A DNA stretch of 64,000 bases, taken from contig NC_088910.1 in assembly GCF_963576675.1 (NCBI RefSeq), positions 104,560,807-104,624,806 of the forward strand, written 5' to 3'. A model generated the notes under the pieces. That model ran no database searches and was not told the DNA's origin. It saw only the letters and a program-made list of their open reading frames with translations. This DNA comes from Euphorbia lathyris (lineage: Eukaryota; Streptophyta; Magnoliopsida; Malpighiales; Euphorbiaceae). Position numbers and translations under genes: made by a program. Shown piece by piece: positions 22,755-33,450 of the stretch. How positions within the stretch are numbered: the first letter of the stretch is position 1; each line of letters opens with the position of its first letter.

Positions 22755-24619
22755 ATGAAGAGCAGGGACCGGTCGCGGTCTGGTGGAGGGCCGGCGCAGG
22801 CGGTGTCGGCACGGGCGGGGTTAGCGATGGGTGGGGCGCGCGGCGCCAGGGAGGAGGAAGGTTCGGGGGTTCTGGAAAGAGGGAGGTGCGATGGGGATCT
22901 GTGGCGATCTGTGTCTCCACGGTCGGTCGACGGTCCGCACCTAGCGGCGGCGTCGGCTGGTTCCGATGGGCGGGAGGGAGTGATGGGCGGGGAGCCTATG
23001 GTGGTAGGGACGTTGCCGGCAAAGATTGGTGAGCGGATGGGCGTTGATGGTTTGGGCAGATTTGAGGTAGGGGGCGGTTCTGTTAGATCTAGGGAAGGGG
23101 AAGGGTGTGAGGCTGGTCCGGTGGACCTTGCCGGTGGTGTGTCGGTGGACCCGCCTAGGTCAGAGATGAGGGTGAAGGTTGCGGAAATTTTGGGGAACGG
23201 TCAGGAGGATGCCATGACTGCTCTTTCGGAGGCATTTAATTCCTCCTTGCGCTAGGGTTTTACAAAACTGTCTTGGAAGGATACTGTAATGGGGGTTGTG
23301 GAGGAAGACCCATCCCTTCATGAAGAAATGGGGGAAGAGGACTTAGAAGAAATTCTGTCTGATTCAGATGTGGAGGATGAGGAACAAGATGATCCGCTGT
23401 GTCCGGTGATTCGTTTGACATCGGCTGATAAACGGTCATTGCGCTCTAAATGGAAGTTATCTCTAATTGTAACTGTCCTAGGAAAAAAATTAGGTTTAAT
23501 TATTTTGCTCAGAGAATCTGTGCTCAATGGGCGAAAAAAGAAAAAGTCAGTATTACTGATTTAGAGAATGATTATTATGTGATTAAATTTACACAGGCTG
23601 AAGATTATCAAGCTATGATTAATGGGGGTACATATATTATATCTAATCATGTTCTGGCCTTAAGGCCTTGGGTCCCGAATTTTAACCCTAGGGATTGTTC
23701 AGTGAATAGGATTCTGACTTGAGTTGGATTTCCGGCTCTCCCAATTGAGTATTATAATGAAACTTTTCTAAAGAAAATTGCTGGACTTGTGGGTAGAGTC
23801 CACCATGTGGATAAGACTACTATTGGAGCTGAAAGAGGCAAGTTTGCTAGGGTTTGTATAGACATTGACTTAGCTAAACCTCTTCTATCTAAATACTGTT
23901 TGCAGCATACGGTTTATTTTATTGAGTATGAAGGGATCCATAATATCTGCTACGAATGTGGGATATTTGGACATACTTATGAAGATTGTCCTAAGAAGAG
24001 GATGGTCAAGGAGAATGTTGTTGAAACTGTCATTGCCAGGGAAGAGGGCATCCAAGGAGATGAGAGGAGTTTCGGGCCCTGGATGGTTGCGAAACGTTTT
24101 GGAAGAAGAAGGACTCGTGCTCATGTTGCCCATAATCTTCCTCCTGACATTAATAATAAACAGGTCCTGCTCCAAGATGGTCATGGTAGTAAAGAGTTGG
24201 CTGGTTCTAAAAAAAGAGTGGAGTCAAACATCCCTTTGGAGGTATGTTTTGGTTCCAGATTTGGGGTTCTTCCTGTTGATGGGGATCAAGACCCTGAACC
24301 TACTGATGATCAATCAGAGTTGGAGATGCCGGACTTAGAACCTGCAAATCCAGCTGAAAATAAAGTGGAAACCGTCAACCCTCTTTTTGAATCCAAAGAA
24401 GCCTCCCAAAATTGCCCTCGGGATCAAGTTCCTCATGTTTCAGAGTCAAATAAAGAGGTTAGTTGTTCTAAACCCAGTATTGAGACTAGAAATGGGAATA
24501 CCATAGGGGTTAATAAGATGAAGATGAAGAAACTTAAGGGTAGTCATAAGACTAGCCAAACTTCTTTTGGTTTCATAGAAAAAAGGGGGGCCGCGGGCAC
24601 CTCTTCTAGGCTCGCATGA
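22755..24619 (+). pseudogene. LINE ORF1 (DUF4283 + CCHC zinc knuckle), broken
   Basis: The probable start is the ATG at 22755, which opens a GC-rich, glycine/arginine-rich N-terminus (MKSRDRSRSGG). The same frame is stopped by TAG at 23253-23255 and continues at 23289 through an acidic stretch (LEEILSDSDVEDEEQDD). A frameshift in an A-run near 23485 moves to another frame, where IRFNYFAQRICAQW and YYVIKFTQAEDYQAMINGG form the DUF4283 RNA-binding fold. A TGA at 23720-23722 replaces a Trp-type codon in that frame. The CCHC knuckle CYECGIFGHTYEDC follows at about 23951-23992. The C-terminal third is polar and unconserved. ORF1 proteins of this type bind LINE RNA. At least three lesions make it a pseudogene. 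Confidence 0.8.
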
Positions 24620-24676
24620 GCCCCTAACAAATATCTGGTTTAGGTGGACGGGGTCTGTGTTTTCTGTCCTCTGTTA

Positions 24677-27600
24677 ATGGATTTGTTTGTATGGAATGTT
24701 AGAGGAGCGGCAAGTAAGGTGACCTGTATCCATGTTAAAGATCTGATTAAACAGTTCAACCCGTCGTGTTTTGCTTTACTGGAAACTAAGATAAGTGGAG
24801 CTAAAGCTGATGAGGTGGTTAAATTATTTAGAAGTTGGAATTGTGTCAGGTCTGAGGCTAGTGGCCGAGCTGGTGGTATTTGGTTATTTTGGAAACCTAA
24901 TCTGGTTCAGATTGATATCGTGATTATTGATAAGCAATTTATTCATAGTAAGGTTACTTTCTCTGGTAATAAACCCCTCTTTATCACTATTGTGTATGCG
25001 GATCCTATTCTGGCCAACCGTAAACGTCTTTGGGAGGCTTTGTTTTCTTTGAGTTCCAGTATGGTGGAGGCCTGGTTCGTTGCCGGGATTTTAATGATAT
25101 TGCAGTTATGAGTGATCAAAGAGGGGGAGGACACCACTATATGAATAGGTGCCTTAATCATAAAAAGGATATGGATTTGTGTGGTCTAACTGATCTTGGT
25201 GCTACTACCCATAAGTTTACTTGGAAACGTAATAGTACCTTTGTTCGTCTGGACAAAGTCTATGCCAATATTGTTGCTCGGAGCAGGTTTCCGGACGCGG
25301 CTGTGTTGAATCTCCCCTTCTGTCATTCGGATCATTGTCCTATCCTTGTCAGATTAGTGAGAGTTCCTCGTCCGAGGGGGGAGAGACCTTTTAGATATCT
25401 GGTGGCGTGGGAATCTCACCCTGAGTTTAAGAAATTTGTGCATGATAATTGGAAGCCCCATTCTAATGTTTTAATGGCTGTTGAGGGTTTTAGAAGTAAT
25501 GTGGTGAGCTGGAATAAGAACATTTTTTGCCATATTAGGCTTGTGAAGGATGGAAGGTATCCAGCGTATCTTGGAGATCATGTTTGATCATAGTCTGAGT
25601 TGTCTCCTTAGATCCCTCCAAAATGAGTTGGAAATTGTGCTGAAGCAAGAAGAGTTACTCTGGTTTCAGAAATCTAGGAAAACTTGGATTAAAGATGGCG
25701 ATCGTAATACAAGGAATTTCCATCTTTCTACGGTCATCAGAAGGTAAAAGAATCGGATTGATGCTATCAAAGATCCGAATGGTAATTGGATTTATGAGGA
25801 GGAGGAGGAGATCCGTCTTATGGCACTCAATTTCTACAAAGAGCTATTTAAAGAAGACCCGGTGGATTTGGATAGTGCTCTGGCTAGGTCTACGTTTCCG
25901 ACGGTTTCTAAGGATAAAGTCTTTGAAGCTTTTCACCCTATTGAGCAGAAGGAGATTGACCAGGGTGTGTTTAACATAGGTGCTACTAAAGCTCCTGGGG
26001 TTGACGGGCTCCCGGCTGGCTTTTATCATAAACATTGGGATACTGTAAAGGAGGGAGTTTACAGTTTTATTAAAGGGGTTTTTGAAGGTTCTGAGGATAT
26101 TAGGCTTGTGAATAAAACTCTTCTGGTCCTGATTCCCAAAGTGGAGAAGCCTTCCTCTTTCTTACAGATGAGACCTATTAGTCTTTGTAATGTGATTTAT
26201 GAAGTGACTACCAAAATTGTAGCTAATAGGCTTCGGTGCATTCTCCCTGAGATTATTAGCCAGAATCAAGGCAGTTATGTCCCGGGGAGACAGATCCTGG
26301 ATAATATTGTTATCGCTCAGGAGATGGTTCACTCGATGAAAATCAAGAAGGATAAGCGTGGTATTGTGGCTCTTAAGCTGGATCTTGAAAAAGCTTACGA
26401 TCGGATTAACTGGAGTTTTCTTCTGGATAGTTTGGAGAGAGCTGGGATTCCGGATAGTTGGAGGAAATTAATTGAGGCTTGTATATCTTCTCCTGTCTTT
26501 CAAGTTTTGATTAATGGGGATTTATCTAAGGAGTTTACTCCTTCCTGGGGTATCCGTCAAGGGGATCCTATGAGCCCGTTCTTATTTGTTATTGCTATGG
26601 AGAGGCTTACTCATCTTATCCAAGATGTTGTTAGTTCTGGGAGGCTTCACCCGGTTTCCATTAATAAATTCTGCCCCCCGATCACTCATTTGTTCTTTGC
26701 GGATGATGTGATGATCTTTGTGGAAGGTAGTGAGGAACAAATGGGTGTAATCATGGATATCCTTGCTAACTTTTGTTCTGCTTCTGGTCAAAAGCTTAAC
26801 ATCCAAAAGTCTAGGATGTTGTGCTCCAATAATATGGACCAAAGGGTCTGTAAGAAATTGAGTGAGATTTCAGGTATCCCTCTTACCAAGGCTTTGGGGA
26901 ACTATCTGGGGGTTCCTCTTCATAGTGGTAGGGTTTCGAAGGCCTCGTTTAAAGAGATCTTTGGTAACACTAATAAGAAGTGTGCTAATTGGAAAGCTAA
27001 GTCCCTTTCTCTGGCGGGCCGGCTTACCTTGATCCAATCAGTGAACTGTGCTGCTTCTAATCACTTAATGCAAGCTTGTAAACTGCCGGAACCTGTGCTT
27101 AATGGCCTGGATAAAATCAATCGTCGTTTCCTGCGGGGGAACTCAGAAGAAGGAAATAAAGTTCATCTGGTTCCTTAGAAGGAATTCTGCCAGCCTAAAG
27201 AGAGGGGAGGTTTAGGGATTAGACAAGCCAGGGACAATAATAAAGTCATGTTAATGAAACTTCTTTGGAGAATGTGGCATTCCCCGTCAGCTCTTTGGGT
27301 TCGGTTATTGTGTGGTAAATACAGAAAGGATAAAGTCTTTAGGGGCCAAGAGAGAGAGCTCTGAGTTGTTCCTTCTTATGGAAAGGGGTGAATGCAGTGT
27401 TCTCAGAGTTTTTCTCTGGGATTGGTTGGTCGGTGGGAAATGGCAGATCTATTAGTTTTTGGAAAGAGGCCTGGCTGGGGACTAAGGCCCTGTTCTTTTT
27501 TACTTAAATTCAGTATAAGTTCAGTTCAGTTCAGCAGCATTCAGTTCAGTTAATTTCAGTAATTACCATTATTTATTATAATTATAATTATTTATATATA

Positions 27601-29055
27601 ATTTATTATAATAATTTATACATAATTAATAATTAATATTATTTATATACAATTCATCATTAATTATTATAATTATAACTATTTATATATAATTTATTAT
27701 AATTTATTTAATTTATCAATTAAGTTCAGTTCAGTTCAGCAGCATTCAGTTCAGTTAAGTTAATTTAATTTCAGTCAAAAAGAACAGAGCCTAAGCCTTT
27801 ATTAGAGGTGTGCACTTCTCTACCGCCCCTGGAGGTTAGTGATTGGAGTATTGCTGATGTGGTGGATTCAGAGGGAGATTGGATTTAGTCAAACTTTGAG
27901 GCTTACCTAAATCTGGAAACGCTCCTGAAGATTCGGGGAGTTAAGGTGAGCAGTGATGAGGAAGATGGGGATATTCGGTGTTGGTCCCTTACGAACAACG
28001 GGGCCTATTCTTGTAAGTCTGCGTTTGAGGCGTTCTCTATCAACTTGGATTCTCCTCCTGTCACTTGGAAGAACATTTGGACCCTGAAGGTTCTCTATCG
28101 CATTAGGAGTTTACTGTAACTGGGTACTAAAGACAGGTTGCTCACGAACGTTGAAAGAAAAAGACGCCATTTAGTGGAGGCTGATACTTGTAGTAGATGT
28201 AGTGTTCAGGCTGAAACTACCTGCCATTCTCTCAGAGACTGTGAGAAGAGCAAAAAGGTGTGGAGGGAAATTCTCTCGGGCCATTTACTTCCAAATTTCT
28301 TGGCCTATCCGACCAATGATTTGTTTATAGATGGAGTTAAGGGTTTGTTATTACCTGAGCTGGAGCATGGTCATATTCTCTTTGCTGTTGTTTGTCACCA
28401 GCTTTGGCAATGGAGGAATGCTGATATTTTTGGAGAATGAGCAATCATCTTTCCTAATTTACTTGCTTTTTTCTCGAGAAAAATTAATACTATTATTAAG
28501 AGCTTTAAGGAAGAGTGTTTATCTAATACTTGCCAGAGGAATGTGATTCATTTGTTGGGTTGGAACAGACCTGTGAAATTAAATACTGATGGCTCATGTT
28601 CTTTGGATGGCAGAATTACGGCGGGTGGAGTCTTGAGAGACGCTGGAGGTGCTTGGGTGTCTGACTTTGCTCAGAACCTTGGAGTGAGATCTTCCTTCAC
28701 TGCTGAGCTCTGGGGAATCTTCTCCGGGCTTAAGCTCGCCAAAAGTCTGGGCTTAAAAAATCTTCCGGTGGAATCTGACAACCTTGAAGCGGTTAGAATT
28801 ATCTCTGATAATAAGGCTTTATGTTTTAGTAGCCAAAATTTAGTAAAAGGAATTAAAAGGTTATGTTCTTCCTTCGACACCATCAACTTTGGACATGTCT
28901 TCAGAGAGCAGAACATGGTTGATGATCGCCTTGCGGATGAGGGCCATGTGAGATTACTTGGAGTCTCTACCTTCCCATCACCTCCGGACTTCTTATTCTC
29001 TTTGCTTTCTGATGACCGGGTTGGGGTTAGCTTTCCCAGGCTAATCCCGAGTTAG
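24677..29055 (+). pseudogene. LINE ORF2 (endonuclease, reverse transcriptase, RNase H), broken
   Basis: ORF2 opens at 24677 with MDLFVWNVRGAASK, the endonuclease start, and continues with ALLETKISG. The DFND motif lies in another frame at about 25091 after a frameshift, and CHSDHCPILV (endonuclease SDH) at about 25321. Reverse transcriptase runs through 25820-27178, with KLDLEKAYDRINWSF, GIRQGDPMSPFLF and the catalytic FADDVMIF (near 26695). The Trp-type codon at 27176-27178 is a TAG stop. Further stops occur at 25745, 27362, 27886 and about 28116. Then come LLTNVERKRRHL with CSRC (zf-RVT) and RNase H at 28546-29055 (LNTDGSCSLDGRITAGG, FTAELWGIFSGL, ESDNLEAVRI). The gene is intact in order but dead by several independent mutations. 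A Tourist MITE sits at 27486-27791. Confidence 0.82.
27486..27791. mobile_element. Tourist-like (PIF/Harbinger) MITE with TAA target duplication
   Basis: Left end GGCCCTGTTCTTTTTTACTT and right end AAAAAGAACAGAGCC are inverted. Inner blocks 'aagttcagttcagttcagca' are repeated near both ends. The element is flanked by TAA at 27483-27485 and 27792-27794, the Harbinger-type target. The 306 bp body is very AT-rich and non-coding. It interrupts the LINE ORF2, so it is younger than the LINE. Confidence 0.85.
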
Positions 29056-29121
29056 TTTTTTGGGTTCTTTGTTTTTTCTTTCCTTTGCCTACCCAAAAAA
29101 AAAAAAAAAAAGTATTTCTCC

Positions 29122-29886
29122 TATGTGGACTCCCCGATTGCCTGGTTCACTCCAACCTATCTCTGATTCGGGCAAACCAATCCTCTTTTGGCCTCTTACA
29201 CGTATTACTTTTGGATTAAATTTAACCAAATTAACAAACTGTACTAAATTGATACATAAAGGACAAACTGATCCTATAAACCAAGTTAAAAGCCAAATGG
29301 ACCCTTTATCTGGGAGAAAACATACGAAAATTGCTACACATTCCCATCCCACTGTACTATTGAAACAACAGTTCCTTCGTCGAAACCTGTCAAACAGATG
29401 CAACAACTTCATCAGACATTTTTCCCAGTTTTCTTTCACACTCAACAATGAAAACATGTGAATGAAAATTCTCCGAATGACCCAGAATTCATTGAAAATG
29501 GAGTTCTTGTACCGGTCAAGCAGAAAGAATAAATTTACATCATAGACAGACAGACAAAAGCAAACCAAAAAAAGTAGCTACAGGACAGGCACATCACATC
29601 CTTGAATATGCCATTCAAGTCACTATAAAAAATAGTTTCCCCATTCAAGCAAAGCATGGGCTGATGTTTGTTTGTATGCTCTCTTAGTCTTCACATCAAC
29701 CAATCAACTTGAAATTGATGACCGACTCAGAAATCATATTTCTAAAAGATATAGGGATCAAAAACATAGGAAGATGTGTAAATAACAAAAAATACATGAG
29801 CATCTTTATTGATATTAAAATTATAATATGTATTTGCAAATTATTATCTAATAAAAGAAAGGTAGGATACACCAAACTAAGTATAA
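29122..29886. other. Intergenic; nothing recognised
   Basis: The 133-codon frame at 29060-29461 is a chance frame across the LINE tail and flank. No conserved domain was seen. Confidence 0.35.
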
Positions 29887-29995
29887 AAGGGCGGCCCCGT
29901 GCACTATGAGTCACATGTCACCCCTAAGCGAGGGTCCGGGAAAAGGTCCCACCACAAGGGTGTGATGGGGGCAAGCCTTCCCCTGCCAACCCAAC
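29887..29995 (+). mobile_element. SINE fragment (Au-type)
   Basis: 'aagggcggccccgtgcacta' is followed by 'cccctaagcgagggtccggg', then 'aggtcccaccacaagggtg' and 'gcaagccttcccctgcca'. This is the diagnostic core of the widespread plant Au-type SINE family, with its GGCCCGGTGCACTAAG and GGGTCCGGGGAAGG blocks. The copy is truncated: the expected RNA polymerase III B box (GGTTCGAACC type) is missing. Confidence 0.65.
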
Positions 29996-30645
29996 TAAGC
30001 ATATTCATCCATTATTATTCAATTATCAAGACTACCTATTAGAGGACCTCTTACCACAAACAATACTAAGCAAAAATACACTGGTTAAACAAACCAGTTA
30101 ATGCACCCATGTTCTGAATGGGTAACACTAAGCGATGTGTAATTCAGAACGTAGAAACTGTTCAAAATCAAAGGTTTTGTGCTCCTGATCAGTCAATTTA
30201 TGTTCTCTACTGTTCTTATCATCTGCAACCCTGATAGTTCCACAGACGAAAGACAAAAGAATTAGGGCCCAACGACATTAGGATTTATCTTTCTTCAACT
30301 ATGGGGAATTTCATTAGAATCCATTCATGAAAGCCAATAAACTAGCTACCATGAACACTAGACCCTATTCTGAATATCATTAGATTCCAAATCTGATGGC
30401 TATTTATTTAAAGTACACATAATATGCATGCTCATTTGAAGTCAAATCACAGACACCATTTCTTTTTTTCTGTGGATTTCCTAGGCGACAGGTTCTGTTC
30501 ATCATTTTTACTATGGAAACAACGAACTCCAATCTAACTAGGTGAAAACCGTGTTTTCCAAGTGCTAAGTACTTGGCATGGCTACAGAGACATCACCGTA
30601 AAGGTCAACTGGAGTCACAACTAGAGAGTTCCAGGGAAGGTCTGT
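29996..30645. other. Intergenic; nothing recognised
   Basis: AT-rich sequence with no conserved frame or paired repeat, lying between the SINE fragment and the gypsy LTR pieces. Confidence 0.35.
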
Positions 30646-30762
30646 GTTATAGACCCAACAAATTGAAACAAGGCTGTTATTTATTTAACTTTAATTTGTG
30701 TGGGTGGCGTGGATTTATTTTGGTGTGTTTTAGTTTGAAGCCCTGATTTATTTTGGCTTGTC
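30646..30762 (+). repeat. Partial gypsy LTR start, plus orientation
   Basis: 'tgttatagacccaacaaatt' followed by 'ttattttggtgtgttttag' matches the first 110-120 bp of the complete LTR at 32496-32851. It abuts directly the end of the oppositely oriented LTR at 30763-31097, so two LTR pieces meet in opposite orientations at 30762/30763. Confidence 0.7.
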
Positions 30763-32851
30763 TGAGATCGAGTTATGGGTCGATTGTTTACTAGACTCCA
30801 ATCTAAATCGAGTCTATTCTTCTTTGGTTTTCTGCCTTTGAAACCTATGTTGCTAATAGATGAGGATCATTAGAGAGAACCTCAGATATCTGTTACTTTT
30901 TTTTTTTTGTGAAAATGAACTTAAGTGCTGTCTCTTCAAACTTCATTACATAAACGAAATTAAAAATACAATTGACTGCCAAATAACAAACTGGCAGGGC
31001 TTAAAACTAAAACACACCAAAATAACTCCACGCCACACATACACAAATTAAAGTTCAATAAACAACTGCCTTATTTCAATTTCTTGGGCCTATAACATTA
31101 TTCCCCTCCTTGATATGGAGCTTGTCCGCAAGCGAAAATGAAGGGTACCATTCATGCATATGAGCAACATCTTCCCACTAGATTAGAACCCCTAAGTTGC
31201 ATAGTTTGATAATTAGGATTGTCAGTAATCGCATGGATGGAAACCTTAGGATCAACGTTCTCGGTTGTCATTTCCTCTGTGTAGACTATCATCAAACTCT
31301 TCTAATCCTTCAATCCAATATAGCCCGGAGGAGAGCATTGTTCATCACAATTAAAACACAAGTTCTTAGCCAACGCTCCTCCATCTCTTCCCTAGAAAGT
31401 TTCTTGATGAATTGTTGTTTAGGAAAGTCACACTTAACAACAGAATTTTCCAGCTGAGAATCAGAACCCAACACTTCAACCTGAGGCTGCCAATATTTCA
31501 TCCCTTCATACAATGGAGCAAAATTCATTGCTGAAGTAAGGGTCTTTGGTTGATGCAATTCTACCTCCACTGCAATATAGTCTTGAAACCCACCGAGAAA
31601 GATTTCAATTTCCTATCCAGGCGATAACTCTGTGCAAGGGGCAGATAACTGCTCAAACTTGTGTTGATAGGCCTCAGCTGAACCAGTTTGCCGTAATTTA
31701 GATAATTCTCCCAAGTTTGTGCCATCTGAAACCGGCCCAAACCGCGAATGACAAATTGTTCTAAACTCATCCCACCGGAAAATCGGGCTTATCTCTATCC
31801 AATTTCAAAAACCATAGTTGCGCACCTCCATCTAGATGAGCAGCCACCATTGGTATTTTTCTTCCTCCGAAATATGTTGATGACGAAAAAAATAATCACA
31901 TCCACTTAACCAAGGAAGAGGATCACAACTGCCATCGAATTTGGGAAATTCGATCTGAGAACATCGCGGTCCTTGGTCGCGAGTTTCTGTGCGAGAAGAG
32001 GAAATTTCACATGCCAAATCATGTATTAGCCGAGTAAATTCTTGCTTCGTTGCCTCCTACTCTGCGCGATCCCTAGCCCTGTCCTCCCGATACATGGCCA
32101 TGAAAGCCTCCAACTGTTGATGTAATCCTCTCGCTGGAAAATTTTGTTGTTAAGTGTGACTTTCTTAAACAGCAATTCATCAAGAAACTTTCTAAGGCAG
32201 AGATGGAGGAACAGACTAAGAACTTGTGATGAACAATTCTCTGCAAGACATAGTTGTAATAAGCTGTATTGGATTGAAGGAATAGAAGAGTCTGATGATT
32301 TAGACACAGAGGAAACGACGATCAACGTTGATCCTTTGTTTCTATCCATGCGACAACTGGCAATCATAATTATCAAACTTCGCAACTTACGGGTTCTAAT
32401 CCAGTGGGAAGGTTTTGGGAAGATGCTGTTCATATTCAAGAACAGTACCCTTCATTTTCGCTTGCGGATAAACTCTATATCAAGGAGGGAAGTAATGTTA
32501 TAGATTCAAGAAACTGAAATAAGGCTGTTATTCATTTAACTTAATCTGTGTGCGTGGCGTAGATTTATTTTGGTGTGTTTTAGTTTTAAGCCATGCTGTG
32601 GATTTATTTTGGTGTGTTTTAGAGTTTTAAGCCCTGCTGTAACTTTAGTTAGTTATTTGGCAGTTTCTTTTGGCAGGCAGTTGTATTTTTTTTTTTTCAG
32701 TTAAGTTCCTTTTCACAAAAAAAAAAAAAAATACAGAAGTTCTCTCTAATGATCCTCATCTATTAGCAACATAGGTTTCAAAGGCAGAAAACTAGAATAG
32801 ACCCGATTTATATTGGAGTCTAGTAAACAATCAATCCATAACTCGATCTCA
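30763..32851. mobile_element. Palindromic Ty3/gypsy remnant with LTRs in inverted orientation
   Basis: Left arm 30763-31454 and right arm 32133-32851 are reverse complements of each other, with scattered mismatches and indels. Each arm consists of an LTR (minus-oriented 30763-31097, starting TGTTATAGGCCC on that strand; plus-oriented 32496-32851, starting TGTTATAGATTC and ending ATCTCA), the adjoining polypurine-like 'atatcaaggagggaagta', and about 350 bp of internal DNA. The spacer 31455-32132 is a single gag-containing segment. An ordinary element has LTRs in the same direction, so this unit is a snap-back or recombination product. No 5-bp target duplication was evident. Confidence 0.75.
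31561..32130 (-). pseudogene. Gypsy (chromovirus-like) gag fragment
   Basis: On the minus strand, SQIEFPKFDGSCDPLPWLSG, then CDYFFRHQHISEEEKYQW (32017-31832), matches the gag pattern 'FP.F.G.DP..W......FF....' of Ty3/gypsy elements. The frame then breaks, and continues near 31770-31561 with EQFVIRGLGRF and YLPLAQSYRLDRKL. No pol genes follow. The fragment lies mainly in the unpaired centre of the palindrome described above. Confidence 0.6.
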
Positions 32852-33450
32852 TTTTCAAATTCTGGGTGAACATATCTTTTGCAAATTACATCCAAAGAGA
32901 TGTTCACCCAGAAATTGAGGTACAAGGTACCATTATTGTAATGAAGCTATAAATAACATTGTGAATTTCAAAAGGTCAGATAGAAAAGCTGTTTTTCTTT
33001 AATTTGAAAAGGATAGTGGAACGTCAATAGAAAAAAGTACAACCTCTGGCGTGCAGTCATTATCAAGATGCACCAAGCTCTAAATCATTGAAAGACATCT
33101 GCAACATTTTAATATAAATTCTTTTCAAGTTCTCCCCATAAAACAGGGTAACATTGGGAACAGACAATATTAACAAACAAAAAAAAAAAAACCAATTCAA
33201 CAAAGCAGAAATAAAGAAACTGTTTATGTAACAGTGTAGAATTTAAAATTACACCTCTACATATGATAGAGTCATATATAGAGAAATGTAACACGTATTT
33301 GATTCTTCCATTATCCTATCAAATAATCTCACATCTCTACAATTACAATAATTGTTCATATAGGATAAAAGTTAACACGATCTATAAATAATTCAATGGC
33401 TACAAATAGGAATCTCAACGTTTCATTCAATGTACCTTGACATGCCAACT
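32852..33450. other. Intergenic or 3' UTR; nothing recognised
   Basis: AT-rich DNA with no conserved frame. 'gggtgaacatatcttttgca' at about 32866 and 'gatgttcacccag' at 32898 form a short inverted pair just outside the palindromic element. Confidence 0.3.

Larger units (their letters stand above)
22664..29107 (+). mobile_element. Full-length, inactivated L1-type LINE
   Basis: The unit has a pyrimidine-rich 5' UTR, ORF1, ORF2 with endonuclease, reverse transcriptase, zinc-knuckle and RNase H, and a poly(A) tract ending at about 29110. A direct repeat 'aaaagtatttctcc' flanks it (22650-22663, and 29108-29121 overlapping the tail), which is the expected target-site duplication. At about 6.4 kb it is close to the usual length for plant LINEs of this type, and the 5' end appears complete. 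Multiple stops and frameshifts make it incapable of autonomous movement. A Tourist MITE inserted later inside ORF2. Confidence 0.88.

Noticed and set aside
22684..22920. Proline-rich minus frame in the LINE 5' region
   Set aside because: Antisense shadow of the Gly/Arg-rich ORF1 start.
31197..31570. Plus and minus frames of 86 codons in the palindromic gypsy region
   Set aside because: They are mirror translations of the inverted arm and have no independent domain.
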